A stretch of DNA of 32,080 nt. It comes from Gammaproteobacteria bacterium (lineage in GTDB: Bacteria > Pseudomonadota > Gammaproteobacteria > Steroidobacterales > Steroidobacteraceae). Where the stretch lies: positions 1-32,080 of the forward strand of contig RFOD01000026.1 of the NCBI GenBank assembly GCA_009926865.1, in the 5' to 3' direction. The notes below the pieces were generated by a model. That model did no database searches. It saw only the letters and a list, made by a program, of their open reading frames with translations, and was not told the origin of the DNA. A program made the position numbers and the translations under genes. Numbering within the stretch: position 1 is the first letter of the stretch; the number at the start of each line of letters is the position of its first letter. Of this stretch, positions 17,136 through 24,762 are shown piece by piece.

Positions 17136-17143
17136 ACTATAGT
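17136..17143. promoter_or_regulatory. palindromic ACTATAGT, candidate -10 box in the proB/DUF6763 divergent gap
   Basis: The 85-bp gap between the divergent proB and the acidic-protein gene contains ACTATAGT, a self-complementary octamer that supplies TATAGT on both strands. On the minus strand it would start transcription about 18 bases before the proB ATG. No strong -35 element is seen on either strand, so this is tentative. Confidence 0.3.
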
Positions 17144-17196
17144 CGAGAGTCCGAGTAAAATCCCGTCGCGGCGCAAGACTTGTCGAGGTATGCATT

Positions 17197-17532
17197 GTGA
17201 GCAGAGATAACGAACCCGTTACCGGTCAGTGGTACGAAAACGTGGATGACGAAGAAACCTTCCGCGTGCTGTCGGTGGATGAGGATGCTGAGATCATCGA
17301 GATCGAATATCTCGATGGCGAACTCGACGAACTCGATCTCGATGAATGGCAAGAGCTCGATCTCGAACTGATTGACGAGCCGGAAGGCTGGTCAGAGGAC
17401 GAGGAAGACGAAGAAGACGAGGATGAGGACGACGAGGACGACGAGGACGACGAGGACGACGAGGACGACGACGACGACGATTGGGATGACGACGGTGATG
17501 ACGACTGGGAAGACGACGGTCGGGAACGTTGA
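17197..17532 (+). CDS. acidic DUF6763-like small protein with poly-Asp/Glu tail
   Basis: 111 residues. The first ~60 residues ([20 protein letters not shown], then [19 protein letters not shown]) look like the DUF6763 family of gammaproteobacterial small proteins, a compact beta fold of unknown function. The rest is almost pure Asp/Glu from about residue 67, ending WEDDGRER. The predicted charge is extremely negative, which suggests binding to cations or basic proteins, but nothing is proven. The GTG start at 17197 follows GAGG; the ATG at 17190 is in another frame with an early stop. The TGA overlaps the TTG start of the VIT-family gene (TTGA). Confidence 0.75.
   Translation: MSRDNEPVTGQWYENVDDEETFRVLSVDEDAEIIEIEYLDGELDELDLDEWQELDLELIDEPEGWSEDEEDEEDEDEDDEDDEDDEDDEDDDDDDWDDDGDDDWEDDGRER
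17396..17517 (+). repeat. GACGAGGAC-type tandem repeat (coding, acidic tail)
   Basis: Repeats built from GAC, GAG and GAT triplets, mainly the nonamer GACGAGGAC between about 17420 and 17475, encode the Asp/Glu tail. Triplet-based repeats preserve the frame when copies are gained or lost, so tail length could vary among strains. Confidence 0.85.
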
Positions 17533-18587
17533 GTCAGTCGCCCGCACAAGATCCTCATCACTCGGACGCGCCAGATAGCTGGTACCACGAGAAAGAATCC
17601 GCGTGGTTGTACGCGCGTGTCGCTGAGTGCGAACGAGATCCTAAACGCGCCAATTTATTTCGGCAGCTTGGCGAGGCCGCCGAAGACCAAGCCCTCACGT
17701 GGCAACGCCTGCAAGGCGGCGTCGAGCGCCCCTTCTTGCCCTCGATGCGCGCGCGCATTGTGGCGAAACTCGTGGCACAGATCGGCCCGCAACGCGCGCG
17801 GCCGGTCCTCGCCGCGATGAAGTTGCGCGGTCTTTCGATCTACAGTGCCACATCGCGACCCGGGCATCACATGCCGACCTCGCTCGCCGACTTTGGTGAG
17901 CGACATCAAAGTGTGTCGGGCGGAAACCTGCGCGCCGCCGTGTTCGGGATCAATGACGGGCTTGTCTCGAATGCCGCTTTGGTGATGGGTGTGGCAGGCG
18001 CCGGCGCCGAACCGCGCTACGTACTGATCACGGGTATCGCAGGTTTGCTCGCAGGTGCGCTTTCGATGGCAGCGGGTGAGTATGTCTCCGTGCGATCACA
18101 ACGCGAGATGTACGAATATCAAATCGCGCTCGAGAAAGAAGAACTCGATGAATATCCAGACGAAGAAGCCGAAGAGCTGGCGCTCATCTACGCCGCGCGT
18201 GGCCTTGAGATGGAACAGGCACGCCGCATCGCCCGAGACTTGTTGTCTGATCCCGAGCAAGCACTCGATGTCCTCGCGCGCGAAGAACTGGGACTCAACC
18301 CCGATGATCTCGGCTCGCCTTGGGGTGCCGCCACCGCGTCGTTTCTGGCCTTCTCGGTCGGTGCCGTGCTACCGCTGATTCCGTTTTTTGCAGGCCAACA
18401 TGGCGATGGCAGTCTCGGCTGGACCGTTGCCATCACCACCCTCGCCCTGCTTGCCGTGGGCGCAACGATCAGCCTCTTCACCGGTCGTAGCGCTGTTAAG
18501 AGCGCGCTGCGTATGGTGCTCATTGGAGGTGGCGCAGGTGCGCTCTCTTGGGCGGTTGGCAGTCTCGTTGGCGGACTACTCAGCTAA
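17529..18587 (+). CDS. VIT1/CCC1 family metal transporter with N-terminal ferritin-like domain (MbfA-like)
   Basis: 352 residues. Residues ~17-125 are helical and resemble a rubrerythrin/ferritin-like domain (WYHEKESAWLYARVAECERD, then LFRQLGEAAEDQALTWQRL). Residues ~130-352 are a VIT1/CCC1 transporter with about five membrane helices: GGNLRAAVFGINDGLVSNAA (131-150), AGALSMAAGEYVSVRSQREM, a Glu-rich cytosolic metal-binding stretch and three C-terminal helices. Such fusions, for example MbfA in alphaproteobacteria, export iron or manganese. The ferritin-like part has AEDQA where a classical di-iron site would have ExxH, so ferroxidase activity is doubtful. The start is a TTG overlapping the previous stop (TTGA) after GGGAACG; no ATG lies near. 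Confidence 0.88.
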   Translation: MSQSPAQDPHHSDAPDSWYHEKESAWLYARVAECERDPKRANLFRQLGEAAEDQALTWQRLQGGVERPFLPSMRARIVAKLVAQIGPQRARPVLAAMKLRGLSIYSATSRPGHHMPTSLADFGERHQSVSGGNLRAAVFGINDGLVSNAALVMGVAGAGAEPRYVLITGIAGLLAGALSMAAGEYVSVRSQREMYEYQIALEKEELDEYPDEEAEELALIYAARGLEMEQARRIARDLLSDPEQALDVLAREELGLNPDDLGSPWGAATASFLAFSVGAVLPLIPFFAGQHGDGSLGWTVAITTLALLAVGATISLFTGRSAVKSALRMVLIGGGAGALSWAVGSLVGGLLS

Positions 18588-18620
18588 CCCTAAATCGCGT
18601 CGTTCGCTCATCAGCTCGGT

Positions 18621-18686
18621 ACGGTTAACCGCGGTGCGGGCCACCTCGGGTGTCGTGCTGCAAGGACCCGCACTAGCACGGTTAAC
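18621..18686 (+). repeat. two ACGGTTAAC sites upstream of the molybdoenzyme gene
   Basis: ACGGTTAAC occurs at 18621-18629 and again at 18678-18686, 57 bases apart, in the 193-bp gap before the molybdenum enzyme. The first copy extends to the palindrome CGGTTAACCG (18622-18631). The spacing is between five and six helical turns. They could be operator half-sites for the enzyme operon, but two copies of a nine-base word can also arise by chance. No other structure stands out in this gap besides the AAGGAGAG ribosome-binding site near 18768. Confidence 0.3.
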
Positions 18687-18780
18687 TTTGCACTTCGTGC
18701 TCGCGCGCTGTGCTCGCACCAGTCGCGCTGCGAGAGTCATCGTTCGATAGAAGCAGTTGTGATTCGTAAGGAGAGTCGTC

Positions 18781-21741
18781 ATGAACTTGTCCGTGCTGTT
18801 ATGGGGTATTCCGCAGGCCATGCGCGCCATGGCCAAGATTTACCCTGAATATGCGGCCCGACTCAAAGAACGTGATCTCATCGCACAGTTTCGCTTGCGT
18901 GATCGACCCGAGGGACGTTGGATTCAGCTACAGGGCGGAAAAGTACGGACGGGCAAAGGTCTGCATGCTACGCCGGATCTCGTGATTCACTTCAAAAATA
19001 GAGAAATTGCCGAAAGCTTCCTGACGCCTCCTTTCGACTTGCTTGAGCGAGTCGATGCAGCCAAAAATTTCAAACTGGGCTTTGACGGCCCTGACGATCT
19101 GGCCGTGTGGTTCATGGCTACGCTCGCCCGACTGGAGTCCGTGACTTGGAAATCTGGCACCGATATGGGTGACGGCGTCAAGCGTTACACCAACGGCACC
19201 AACACGGGCCCCATTTTTGTTTATGTCAAAGACGGCAAGATCATCCGCACGACACCGATCGATTTTACGGACGAAGACGCCCCCTCGTGGGCGCTGCATG
19301 CGCGAGGCCAAACCTTCAAGCCTTCGCGTCGTACGACGGTTGCCTCGCACGGTATGTGCCAAAAGTCGATGGTCTACTCAAAGAATCGAATTCTCTATCC
19401 AATGAAGCGCGTGGACTTTGATCCGGACGGTGAGCGCAACATCCAAAATCGCGGTAAATCCAAATTCGTACGCATCAGCTGGGAAGAAGCGACAGAGATT
19501 GTTAGCAAAGAAATTAAACGCGCGAAGGCAGTGGGCCCAGGCGCGATCTGCGTCGCCAACGGCTCGCATCACCAGTGGGGCAATCTCGGACACTACTTAA
19601 GCGCCTTTAATCGTTTCTGGAACCTCATTGGCGTGACCAAACTCGTGCACAACCCCGACAGCTGGGAAGGCTGGTTCTGGGGCGCCATGCACCACTGGGG
19701 TAATAGCTTACGTCTTGGCTGCCCTGAGTTTTATGGGACTGTCGAAGATTGCTTGCAGGAAGCCGAACTAATGGTGTTTTGGTCGAGTGACCCTGATGCC
19801 ACCTATGGTTTTGATGGTACCGAGCGACGCGAGTGGGCGAAGCAGCTCGGCATCAAGATGATCCACATTGATCCCTACCTCAATCACACGGCCGCGCACC
19901 TCGGCGGTAAGTGGATCTCACCGAAGCCTGGTACGGATGCCGCGATGGCCCAGGCGATTTGCCATGTCTGGATCACAGAGGGTCTCTACGACAAAGAATA
20001 CGTTGAGAAACGGACGACAGGCTTTGATGAGTGGAAGGCCTATATCTTGGGTGAATCGGACGGTGTTGCCAAAACACCCGAGTGGCAAGAAGCCGAAACG
20101 GGCGTCCCCGCGCGGGATGTGCGGGCACTCGCTCGCGAGTGGGGCACCAAAAAGACCTATCTCGGTGCCGGCGGCTGGGGGGTGGGCCTCGGCGGCGCCA
20201 ACCGCGGCCCGATGGGCGTGCAATGGGCACGCATGATGACCATCCTCGGCGCCATGCAAGGTCCGGGGCGTCCGGGGTCAAACTTTGGCAATCTACAGTT
20301 TGGCGCACCGCTCGATTTCAACTTTTATTTCCCGGGTTATTCAGAGGGAAGTTTCTCGGGCGAACTGCAGTTCAGCGCGAACTCCGCCAATAACTATCAG
20401 CGTATGCCGCACATCGTGACCATGAGCTCGGTCCGACAGGCGATCCCAAGAATATGGCTGCCCGAGGCGATCACCCAAGGCCGCGCACTCGGCTACGTCA
20501 CGGACGTCTCGTCGGTCCAGGGACAGTTTTTCCCCATCGGCTATCCCTCGCCCGGTCACGTCCGGGTCGAGATGCTCTACAAGTACGGCAGCGCATCCTT
20601 TGGCACGATGGTGGACTCCAACCGCTGGGTCCGAATGTACCAGCATGAGAGCCTCAAATTTGTAGTGAACCAGTCGGTTTGGTGGGAAGGCGAGACCCCC
20701 TACGCTGACATCATCTTGCCCGCGTGCACGGTCTTTGAACGCTGGGATATCAGTGAGTGGTACAACGTAGGCGCAGGCTATGTGCATCACATGTACTCGA
20801 TGAACAATCACCGTGTGGTGACCTTGCAGCACAAGGCCATCGAACCGCTCGGTGAATCGAAATCCGACTACGACATATTTTTGGCGGTCGCGGAAAAACT
20901 CGATCTTGGAGCTGTGTATTCCGAGGGCGGTACCACCGAGCTCGATTGGTGCAAGCGCGTGTTCGAATCCTCGGATCTCGCTAAGCTCATCTCTTGGCGC
21001 GAATTTTTGCAAAAGGGCTATTACGTGATTCCGCCAGACCCCGAGGCCGCCCGCGCGCCCACGGCGCAGCGCTGGTACTACGAGGGCCGCAAAAAAGACA
21101 CCCCCGAGCCCTACCCGCTGCCCTCAGACTATGTGGATGGCTACGGCAAAGGCCTGCAAACCCCATCGGGTAAGTTTGAGTTCGTGGCGCAGACGCTCAA
21201 ACGGATTGATGACCCGGATCGACCACCGCTTAATCAATATATGCCGCGCTATGAAGATCCCTCGCGAGACCCTGAGGTCGCGGACTTCCCCTTACAGCTC
21301 TTGTCTCCCCACTCGCGCTACCCATTCCACGTGATGGGGGATGATGAGGGCAGTAGCCTCTTGGATATTCGCGAACACCGCGTGTTCAAAGACGGTCGCT
21401 ATTACCTCACGGCGCGTCTCAATCGCGAGGACGCGGCCGCGCGTGGCATCAAAGATGACGATTTAATTCGGCTCTGGAACCACCGTGGCTCGGTGGTCTG
21501 CGCCGCCCAAGTCACCGATCGTTTACGTCCAGGCGTGGTCAGTGCACCGACCGGTTCCGCACAATATTGCCCCGTTGGAGAGCCCGGTAAATCGACAGAT
21601 CTCGGTGGCTGCGTCAATTTATTGAGCCCGAGTAAGGCCATCACCCAAAAATCCCACGGTATTCGCCCTAACACCACTCGTATCCAAATTGAAAAGTGGT
21701 CGGGAGTTGATACGTGGCAACCGTTGGCGGAGAGCGCCTGA
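18781..21741 (+). CDS. SCP2-like domain fused to a pyrogallol-transhydroxylase-type molybdopterin oxidoreductase
   Basis: 986 residues. Residues ~1-118 resemble an SCP2 lipid-binding domain (LIAQFRLRDRPEGRWIQLQG, then PDLVIHFKN, ending FKLGFDGPDDLAVWF). From Met129 onward the chain tracks the large subunit of Pelobacter pyrogallol-phloroglucinol transhydroxylase: GPIFVYVKDGKIIRTTPIDF, YPMKRVDFDPDGERN, SHHQWGN, HNPDSWEGWFWG, FYFPGYSEG, DIILPACTVFERWDISEW. As recalled from that structure, His144, Asp174 and Ser175 (Mo ligand) map to His263, Asp293 and Ser294; Arg153 maps to Tyr272. No CxxCxxxC cluster motif occurs at the N-terminus, matching that family. No signal peptide, so cytoplasmic. AAGGAGAG precedes the ATG. 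Bis-MGD is expected. The true substrate is unknown; hydroxyl transfer or hydration on a lipid-like aromatic is a guess. Confidence 0.9.
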   Translation: MNLSVLLWGIPQAMRAMAKIYPEYAARLKERDLIAQFRLRDRPEGRWIQLQGGKVRTGKGLHATPDLVIHFKNREIAESFLTPPFDLLERVDAAKNFKLGFDGPDDLAVWFMATLARLESVTWKSGTDMGDGVKRYTNGTNTGPIFVYVKDGKIIRTTPIDFTDEDAPSWALHARGQTFKPSRRTTVASHGMCQKSMVYSKNRILYPMKRVDFDPDGERNIQNRGKSKFVRISWEEATEIVSKEIKRAKAVGPGAICVANGSHHQWGNLGHYLSAFNRFWNLIGVTKLVHNPDSWEGWFWGAMHHWGNSLRLGCPEFYGTVEDCLQEAELMVFWSSDPDATYGFDGTERREWAKQLGIKMIHIDPYLNHTAAHLGGKWISPKPGTDAAMAQAICHVWITEGLYDKEYVEKRTTGFDEWKAYILGESDGVAKTPEWQEAETGVPARDVRALAREWGTKKTYLGAGGWGVGLGGANRGPMGVQWARMMTILGAMQGPGRPGSNFGNLQFGAPLDFNFYFPGYSEGSFSGELQFSANSANNYQRMPHIVTMSSVRQAIPRIWLPEAITQGRALGYVTDVSSVQGQFFPIGYPSPGHVRVEMLYKYGSASFGTMVDSNRWVRMYQHESLKFVVNQSVWWEGETPYADIILPACTVFERWDISEWYNVGAGYVHHMYSMNNHRVVTLQHKAIEPLGESKSDYDIFLAVAEKLDLGAVYSEGGTTELDWCKRVFESSDLAKLISWREFLQKGYYVIPPDPEAARAPTAQRWYYEGRKKDTPEPYPLPSDYVDGYGKGLQTPSGKFEFVAQTLKRIDDPDRPPLNQYMPRYEDPSRDPEVADFPLQLLSPHSRYPFHVMGDDEGSSLLDIREHRVFKDGRYYLTARLNREDAAARGIKDDDLIRLWNHRGSVVCAAQVTDRLRPGVVSAPTGSAQYCPVGEPGKSTDLGGCVNLLSPSKAITQKSHGIRPNTTRIQIEKWSGVDTWQPLAESA

Positions 21742-22586
21742 TGAGCAAGAGCTGGCATTTGATCGTCGATGTGGAGCGCTGCAATAACTGTCGCGCCTGC
21801 TTTCTGGCCGTCAAAGACGAATACATTGGGAATGACTTCCCAGGGTACTCCGCACCCCAACCTGCGCAGGGCCACAATTGGCTCGACATCCGTCGGCATG
21901 AACGCGGTCGATATCCCATCGTCGATGCGCATTTCGTCCCGGTGATGTGTAACCACTGCGAAGATGCGCCCTGCATGAAAGTCGCTGAGAATGGCGCGGT
22001 CACGCGGCGTGATGATGGTCTCGTGATCATTGATCCCGTTAAAGCCAAAGGGCAAAAGCAGATCGCAGAGGCCTGCCCCTATGGCGCAGTCAGCTGGAAC
22101 GAAGAGGCGCAACTCCCGCAGGCTTGGACTTTCGATGCCCACCTACTCGATCAGGGCTGGGATCGGGTCCGTGCCGAGCAGTGCTGCCCCACCGGCGTGT
22201 TCCGGACCCTCAAAGTCGACGATGCCGAAATGCAACGCCTGACCGAGGCCGAAAATCTCACGGTGCTGCAACCTGAGCTCGGTACTCGCCCGCGCGTGCA
22301 CTACAAGAATATGCACCTCATCACCGACTGCTTCATCAGCGGTACGGTGGTGGAAAATCGTCAAGGCGTGGAGGAATGCGTGGCCGAGGCAGAGGTCGTG
22401 CTCTCGCGTGAAGGTGTGGAAATCGCTCGCACGCGCACCGACACCTTTGGCGAGTTCAAGCTCGATCATCTCCCACCCCACAGTGGCGAATATCAGGTGG
22501 AGGTGTCTGGGCCAGCCGGGCGCCAGCAAGCGCAAGTCACGCTGGGCGCTGAAAGTCCCTATATCGGCGTGCTGACGCTGCGCTGA
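21741..22586 (+). CDS. transhydroxylase-type iron-sulfur small subunit with C-terminal beta domain
   Basis: 281 residues from the ATG at 21741, which shares its A with the large-subunit TGA (TGATG) behind GGAGAG. The N-terminal ~155 residues are ferredoxin-like: Cys14-x2-Cys17-x2-Cys20, Cys70-x2-Cys73-x4-Cys78, Cys112 in EACPYGA and Cys148-Cys149. PELGTRPRVHYKNMH bridges to a C-terminal beta-sandwich (residues ~200-281, carboxypeptidase-regulatory/transthyretin-like, with TFGEFKLDHL). This domain order is that of the transhydroxylase small subunit. The usual fourth Cys of the first motif is Val (FLAV) and the CxxC expected after the ACPYG segment is missing (WTFDAH), so fewer clusters than the three of the Pelobacter enzyme are likely. 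It should act with the 18781 protein in the cytoplasm. Confidence 0.9.
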   Translation: MSKSWHLIVDVERCNNCRACFLAVKDEYIGNDFPGYSAPQPAQGHNWLDIRRHERGRYPIVDAHFVPVMCNHCEDAPCMKVAENGAVTRRDDGLVIIDPVKAKGQKQIAEACPYGAVSWNEEAQLPQAWTFDAHLLDQGWDRVRAEQCCPTGVFRTLKVDDAEMQRLTEAENLTVLQPELGTRPRVHYKNMHLITDCFISGTVVENRQGVEECVAEAEVVLSREGVEIARTRTDTFGEFKLDHLPPHSGEYQVEVSGPAGRQQAQVTLGAESPYIGVLTLR

Positions 22587-22634
22587 GGCCTTGAAAAGCG
22601 CCCTCAGGGACGCCAAATTATCTTGCAGGGTGAG

Positions 22635-22658
22635 TCGAGCGGTTTTCGGCCCGCTCGA
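22635..22658 (+). terminator. possible hairpin terminator after the molybdoenzyme operon
   Basis: TCGAGCGG (22635-22642) and CCGCTCGA (22651-22658) form a perfect eight-pair stem with an eight-base loop about 50 bases after the small-subunit stop. No T-run follows, so intrinsic termination is uncertain. A TATGAT hexamer near 22698 further downstream could be the -10 box of htpX. Confidence 0.35.
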
Positions 22659-22740
22659 TGAACCACTGCGCTCGGAATGAGTCCAAGTCGCAGTAGGTTA
22701 TGATGTCCCACTGACCCCTTAGCAGGAGCTGGTACCGCAC

Positions 22741-23628
22741 ATGAAGCGCATTTTGTTGTTTCTAATCACTAACTTGGCCGTGATCGTGGTGTTGTCGATC
22801 ACGATGAGAATCCTGGGCATCGATCAGTACATCGCGGCTCAAGGAGGCAGCCTCTACGGACTGCTGGTATTCGCGGCGGTATTCGGTTTTGGCGGTGCTT
22901 TCATCTCGCTGGCGATGTCCAAGTGGAGCGCCAAGCGCATGATGGGCGTGCAGATCATTCAGGAGCCCCGCAATGCGGATGAGCGCTGGCTGGTCGACAC
23001 GGTCCGTAAGCAAGCTCAGCAGTGCAATATCGGCATGCCCGAGGTCGGCATCTTCAACTCGCCTGAGCCCAATGCCTTTGCCACCGGCGCCAATAAAAAC
23101 AAGGCGTTAGTCGCTGTTTCCACGGGACTTCTGCAACGCATGAGCCGCGGTGAAGTCGAGGCGGTGCTCGGCCATGAGGTGGGTCACGTCGCCAATGGCG
23201 ACATGGTGACCCTGACCCTGATTCAGGGCATCGTGAACACCTTCGTGATTTTCCTCGCCCGCATCATTGGTAACTTTGTCGATCGCGTGGTCTTTCGGAA
23301 CGAGAACGGCGGTGGCATGGGCTATTTCGTCGTCGTGATCGTGGCGGAAATTGTGCTGGGTATTCTCGCCAGCACCATCGTGATGTGGTTCTCGCGACAG
23401 CGTGAATTCCGCGCGGATGCGGCAGGAGCCAAGCTCGCTGGCGCCGGCAACATGATCGGTGCACTCGAGGCATTGAAGCGCGTGCATAACCCTGAGGGTA
23501 TGCCCGAGCAGATGGCGGCCATGGGGATTAACGCGGGTCGTGGCTCGGGCTTGAAGCGCTTGTTCATGAGCCATCCGCCGCTGGATGAGCGGATCGCGGC
23601 GCTCAAGCAAGCGCATCGCCTGAGCTAA
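22741..23628 (+). CDS. htpX: protease HtpX (M48 family membrane zinc metalloprotease)
   Basis: 295 residues, the standard length. Two N-terminal membrane helices (IITNLAVIV-like start and [20 protein letters not shown]) are followed by the zinc site HEVGH (145-149) within [16 protein letters not shown], then two more helices and the third-ligand segment [32 protein letters not shown] near the C-terminus is typical. The enzyme degrades misfolded inner-membrane proteins alongside FtsH. The ATG at 22741 follows GCAGGAGCTGG. It appears to be a separate transcription unit from the molybdoenzyme upstream. Confidence 0.97.
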   Translation: MKRILLFLITNLAVIVVLSITMRILGIDQYIAAQGGSLYGLLVFAAVFGFGGAFISLAMSKWSAKRMMGVQIIQEPRNADERWLVDTVRKQAQQCNIGMPEVGIFNSPEPNAFATGANKNKALVAVSTGLLQRMSRGEVEAVLGHEVGHVANGDMVTLTLIQGIVNTFVIFLARIIGNFVDRVVFRNENGGGMGYFVVVIVAEIVLGILASTIVMWFSRQREFRADAAGAKLAGAGNMIGALEALKRVHNPEGMPEQMAAMGINAGRGSGLKRLFMSHPPLDERIAALKQAHRLS

Positions 23629-23664
23629 GACCGCCTGAACTCAGGCCAAGTGATCTTTGCCATC

Positions 23665-23700
23665 GACGGTCGGTGCGCCAGTTGGGGTGCACCGACCGTC
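23665..23700 (+). terminator. 12-bp stem hairpin downstream of htpX
   Basis: GACGGTCGGTGC (23665-23676) and GCACCGACCGTC (23689-23700) pair perfectly around a 12-base loop, 37 bases after the htpX stop. The expected T-run is not directly adjacent; a run of six T lies about 20 bases further. It most likely ends htpX transcription, or acts as a leader element for the downstream desaturase operon. Confidence 0.5.
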
Positions 23701-23773
23701 CTTGCACCACGGCGCGGCGCGATTTTTTCGTCCAGATTGAGCCCGATGGGCGATTGATTTAGGGTTTTATGTC

Positions 23774-24757
23774 ATGACCGCGCCCACTCTGTCTTCGCCC
23801 TCGACACCACGCTGGCGCCGTGGCTGGCAAGCGCTCATCCGTTGGTTCGACACAGGGCCACTTGAGGTGCCAGCCGATGGCGTAGCACTGGCTGCGATTC
23901 CGGATCGAGTGGAATGGACGCGGATCCTGCCTTTCATTGGCATGCATCTCGCTTGTTTGGGCGTGATCTGGGTGGGCTGGAGTCCGGTGGCGGTGCTGGT
24001 GGCCGTCCTCGCCTACTTCGTGCGCATGTTTGCGATCACGGGCTTCTACCACCGTTACTTCTCACATCGTTCGTTTAAAACGTCGCGGCTCGGCCAATTT
24101 ATCTTTGGCGTGATCGGCGCGACGGCAGTGCAGCGCGGCCCGGTTTGGTGGGCAGCTCACCATCGCCATCACCACGCGTATTCGGATCGACCGGAGGATG
24201 TGCACTCGCCCGCCCAGCACGGATTCCTGCGCTCGCACATGGGATGGTTTTTGACCGCGCGCGGTTTCCAGCCCGATCTGCGCCGAGTCCGAGATCTTTT
24301 GAAGTTCCCGGAACTTCAATGGCTCGATCGATTCGATATCGTGGTCCCTGTGCTCTTTGCCGTCAGCATGTTCGGCTTGGGCGGACTCTTGCAGTCGATT
24401 GCCCCCGAGCTCGGCACCAGCGCCGGACAAATGCTCATCTGGGGGTTTTTCATCTCGACGGTTGCCTGCTATCACGGCACGTACACGATCAACTCGCTCT
24501 CGCATGTCTTTGGTAAGCAGCGCTATCGTACCGGAGATACCAGTCGCAATAACTGGCTACTTGCCCTAGTAACGCTTGGCGAAGGCTGGCATAACAATCA
24601 TCACTTTTATCCGAGCGCGACCCGCCAAGGCTTTTATTGGTGGGAGATCGATATCACCTACTACCTCCTCAAATTACTGAACTGGATGGGCATTATTTGG
24701 GATCTCAAGCCCATCCCAGCGCAAGTACGCGATCACTCACCGCGTAGGCTGCGCTAA
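23774..24757 (+). CDS. acyl-CoA / fatty acid delta-9-type desaturase
   Basis: 327 residues of a membrane di-iron desaturase. The three histidine boxes are present: HRYFSH (93-98), HHRHHH (129-134) and HNNHH (273-277 in GEGWHNNHHFYPS), with NSLSHVFG adding another ligand. Hydrophobic helices lie around residues 50-90 and 185-235. The product introduces a double bond into an acyl chain (CoA- or lipid-linked) at the inner membrane using O2. It heads the lipid set: the FAD protein starts five bases after the stop. Its product would be the natural substrate for the methylase at 26907. Electron donor and exact regiochemistry cannot be read. Confidence 0.94.
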   Translation: MTAPTLSSPSTPRWRRGWQALIRWFDTGPLEVPADGVALAAIPDRVEWTRILPFIGMHLACLGVIWVGWSPVAVLVAVLAYFVRMFAITGFYHRYFSHRSFKTSRLGQFIFGVIGATAVQRGPVWWAAHHRHHHAYSDRPEDVHSPAQHGFLRSHMGWFLTARGFQPDLRRVRDLLKFPELQWLDRFDIVVPVLFAVSMFGLGGLLQSIAPELGTSAGQMLIWGFFISTVACYHGTYTINSLSHVFGKQRYRTGDTSRNNWLLALVTLGEGWHNNHHFYPSATRQGFYWWEIDITYYLLKLLNWMGIIWDLKPIPAQVRDHSPRRLR

Positions 24758-24762
24758 GCACG

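Noticed and set aside
17396-17517. Tandem repeats considered as a CRISPR-like or structural array
   Set aside because: Units are in-frame triplets without spacers and encode the acidic tail; the GATCAC repeat at 13475-13525 is likewise coding.
17226-17588. Minus-strand frame encoding poly-Ser
   Set aside because: It is the complement of the GAC/GAG repeat of the acidic protein.
20341-21012. 223-codon minus-strand frame inside the molybdoenzyme gene
   Set aside because: The opposite strand carries conserved transhydroxylase motifs throughout; this frame has none.
18781-21741. Molybdoenzyme as formate dehydrogenase, nitrate reductase or acetylene hydratase
   Set aside because: It lacks the N-terminal 4Fe-4S Cys motif of those enzymes and instead has the transhydroxylase NPDSWEGW segment.
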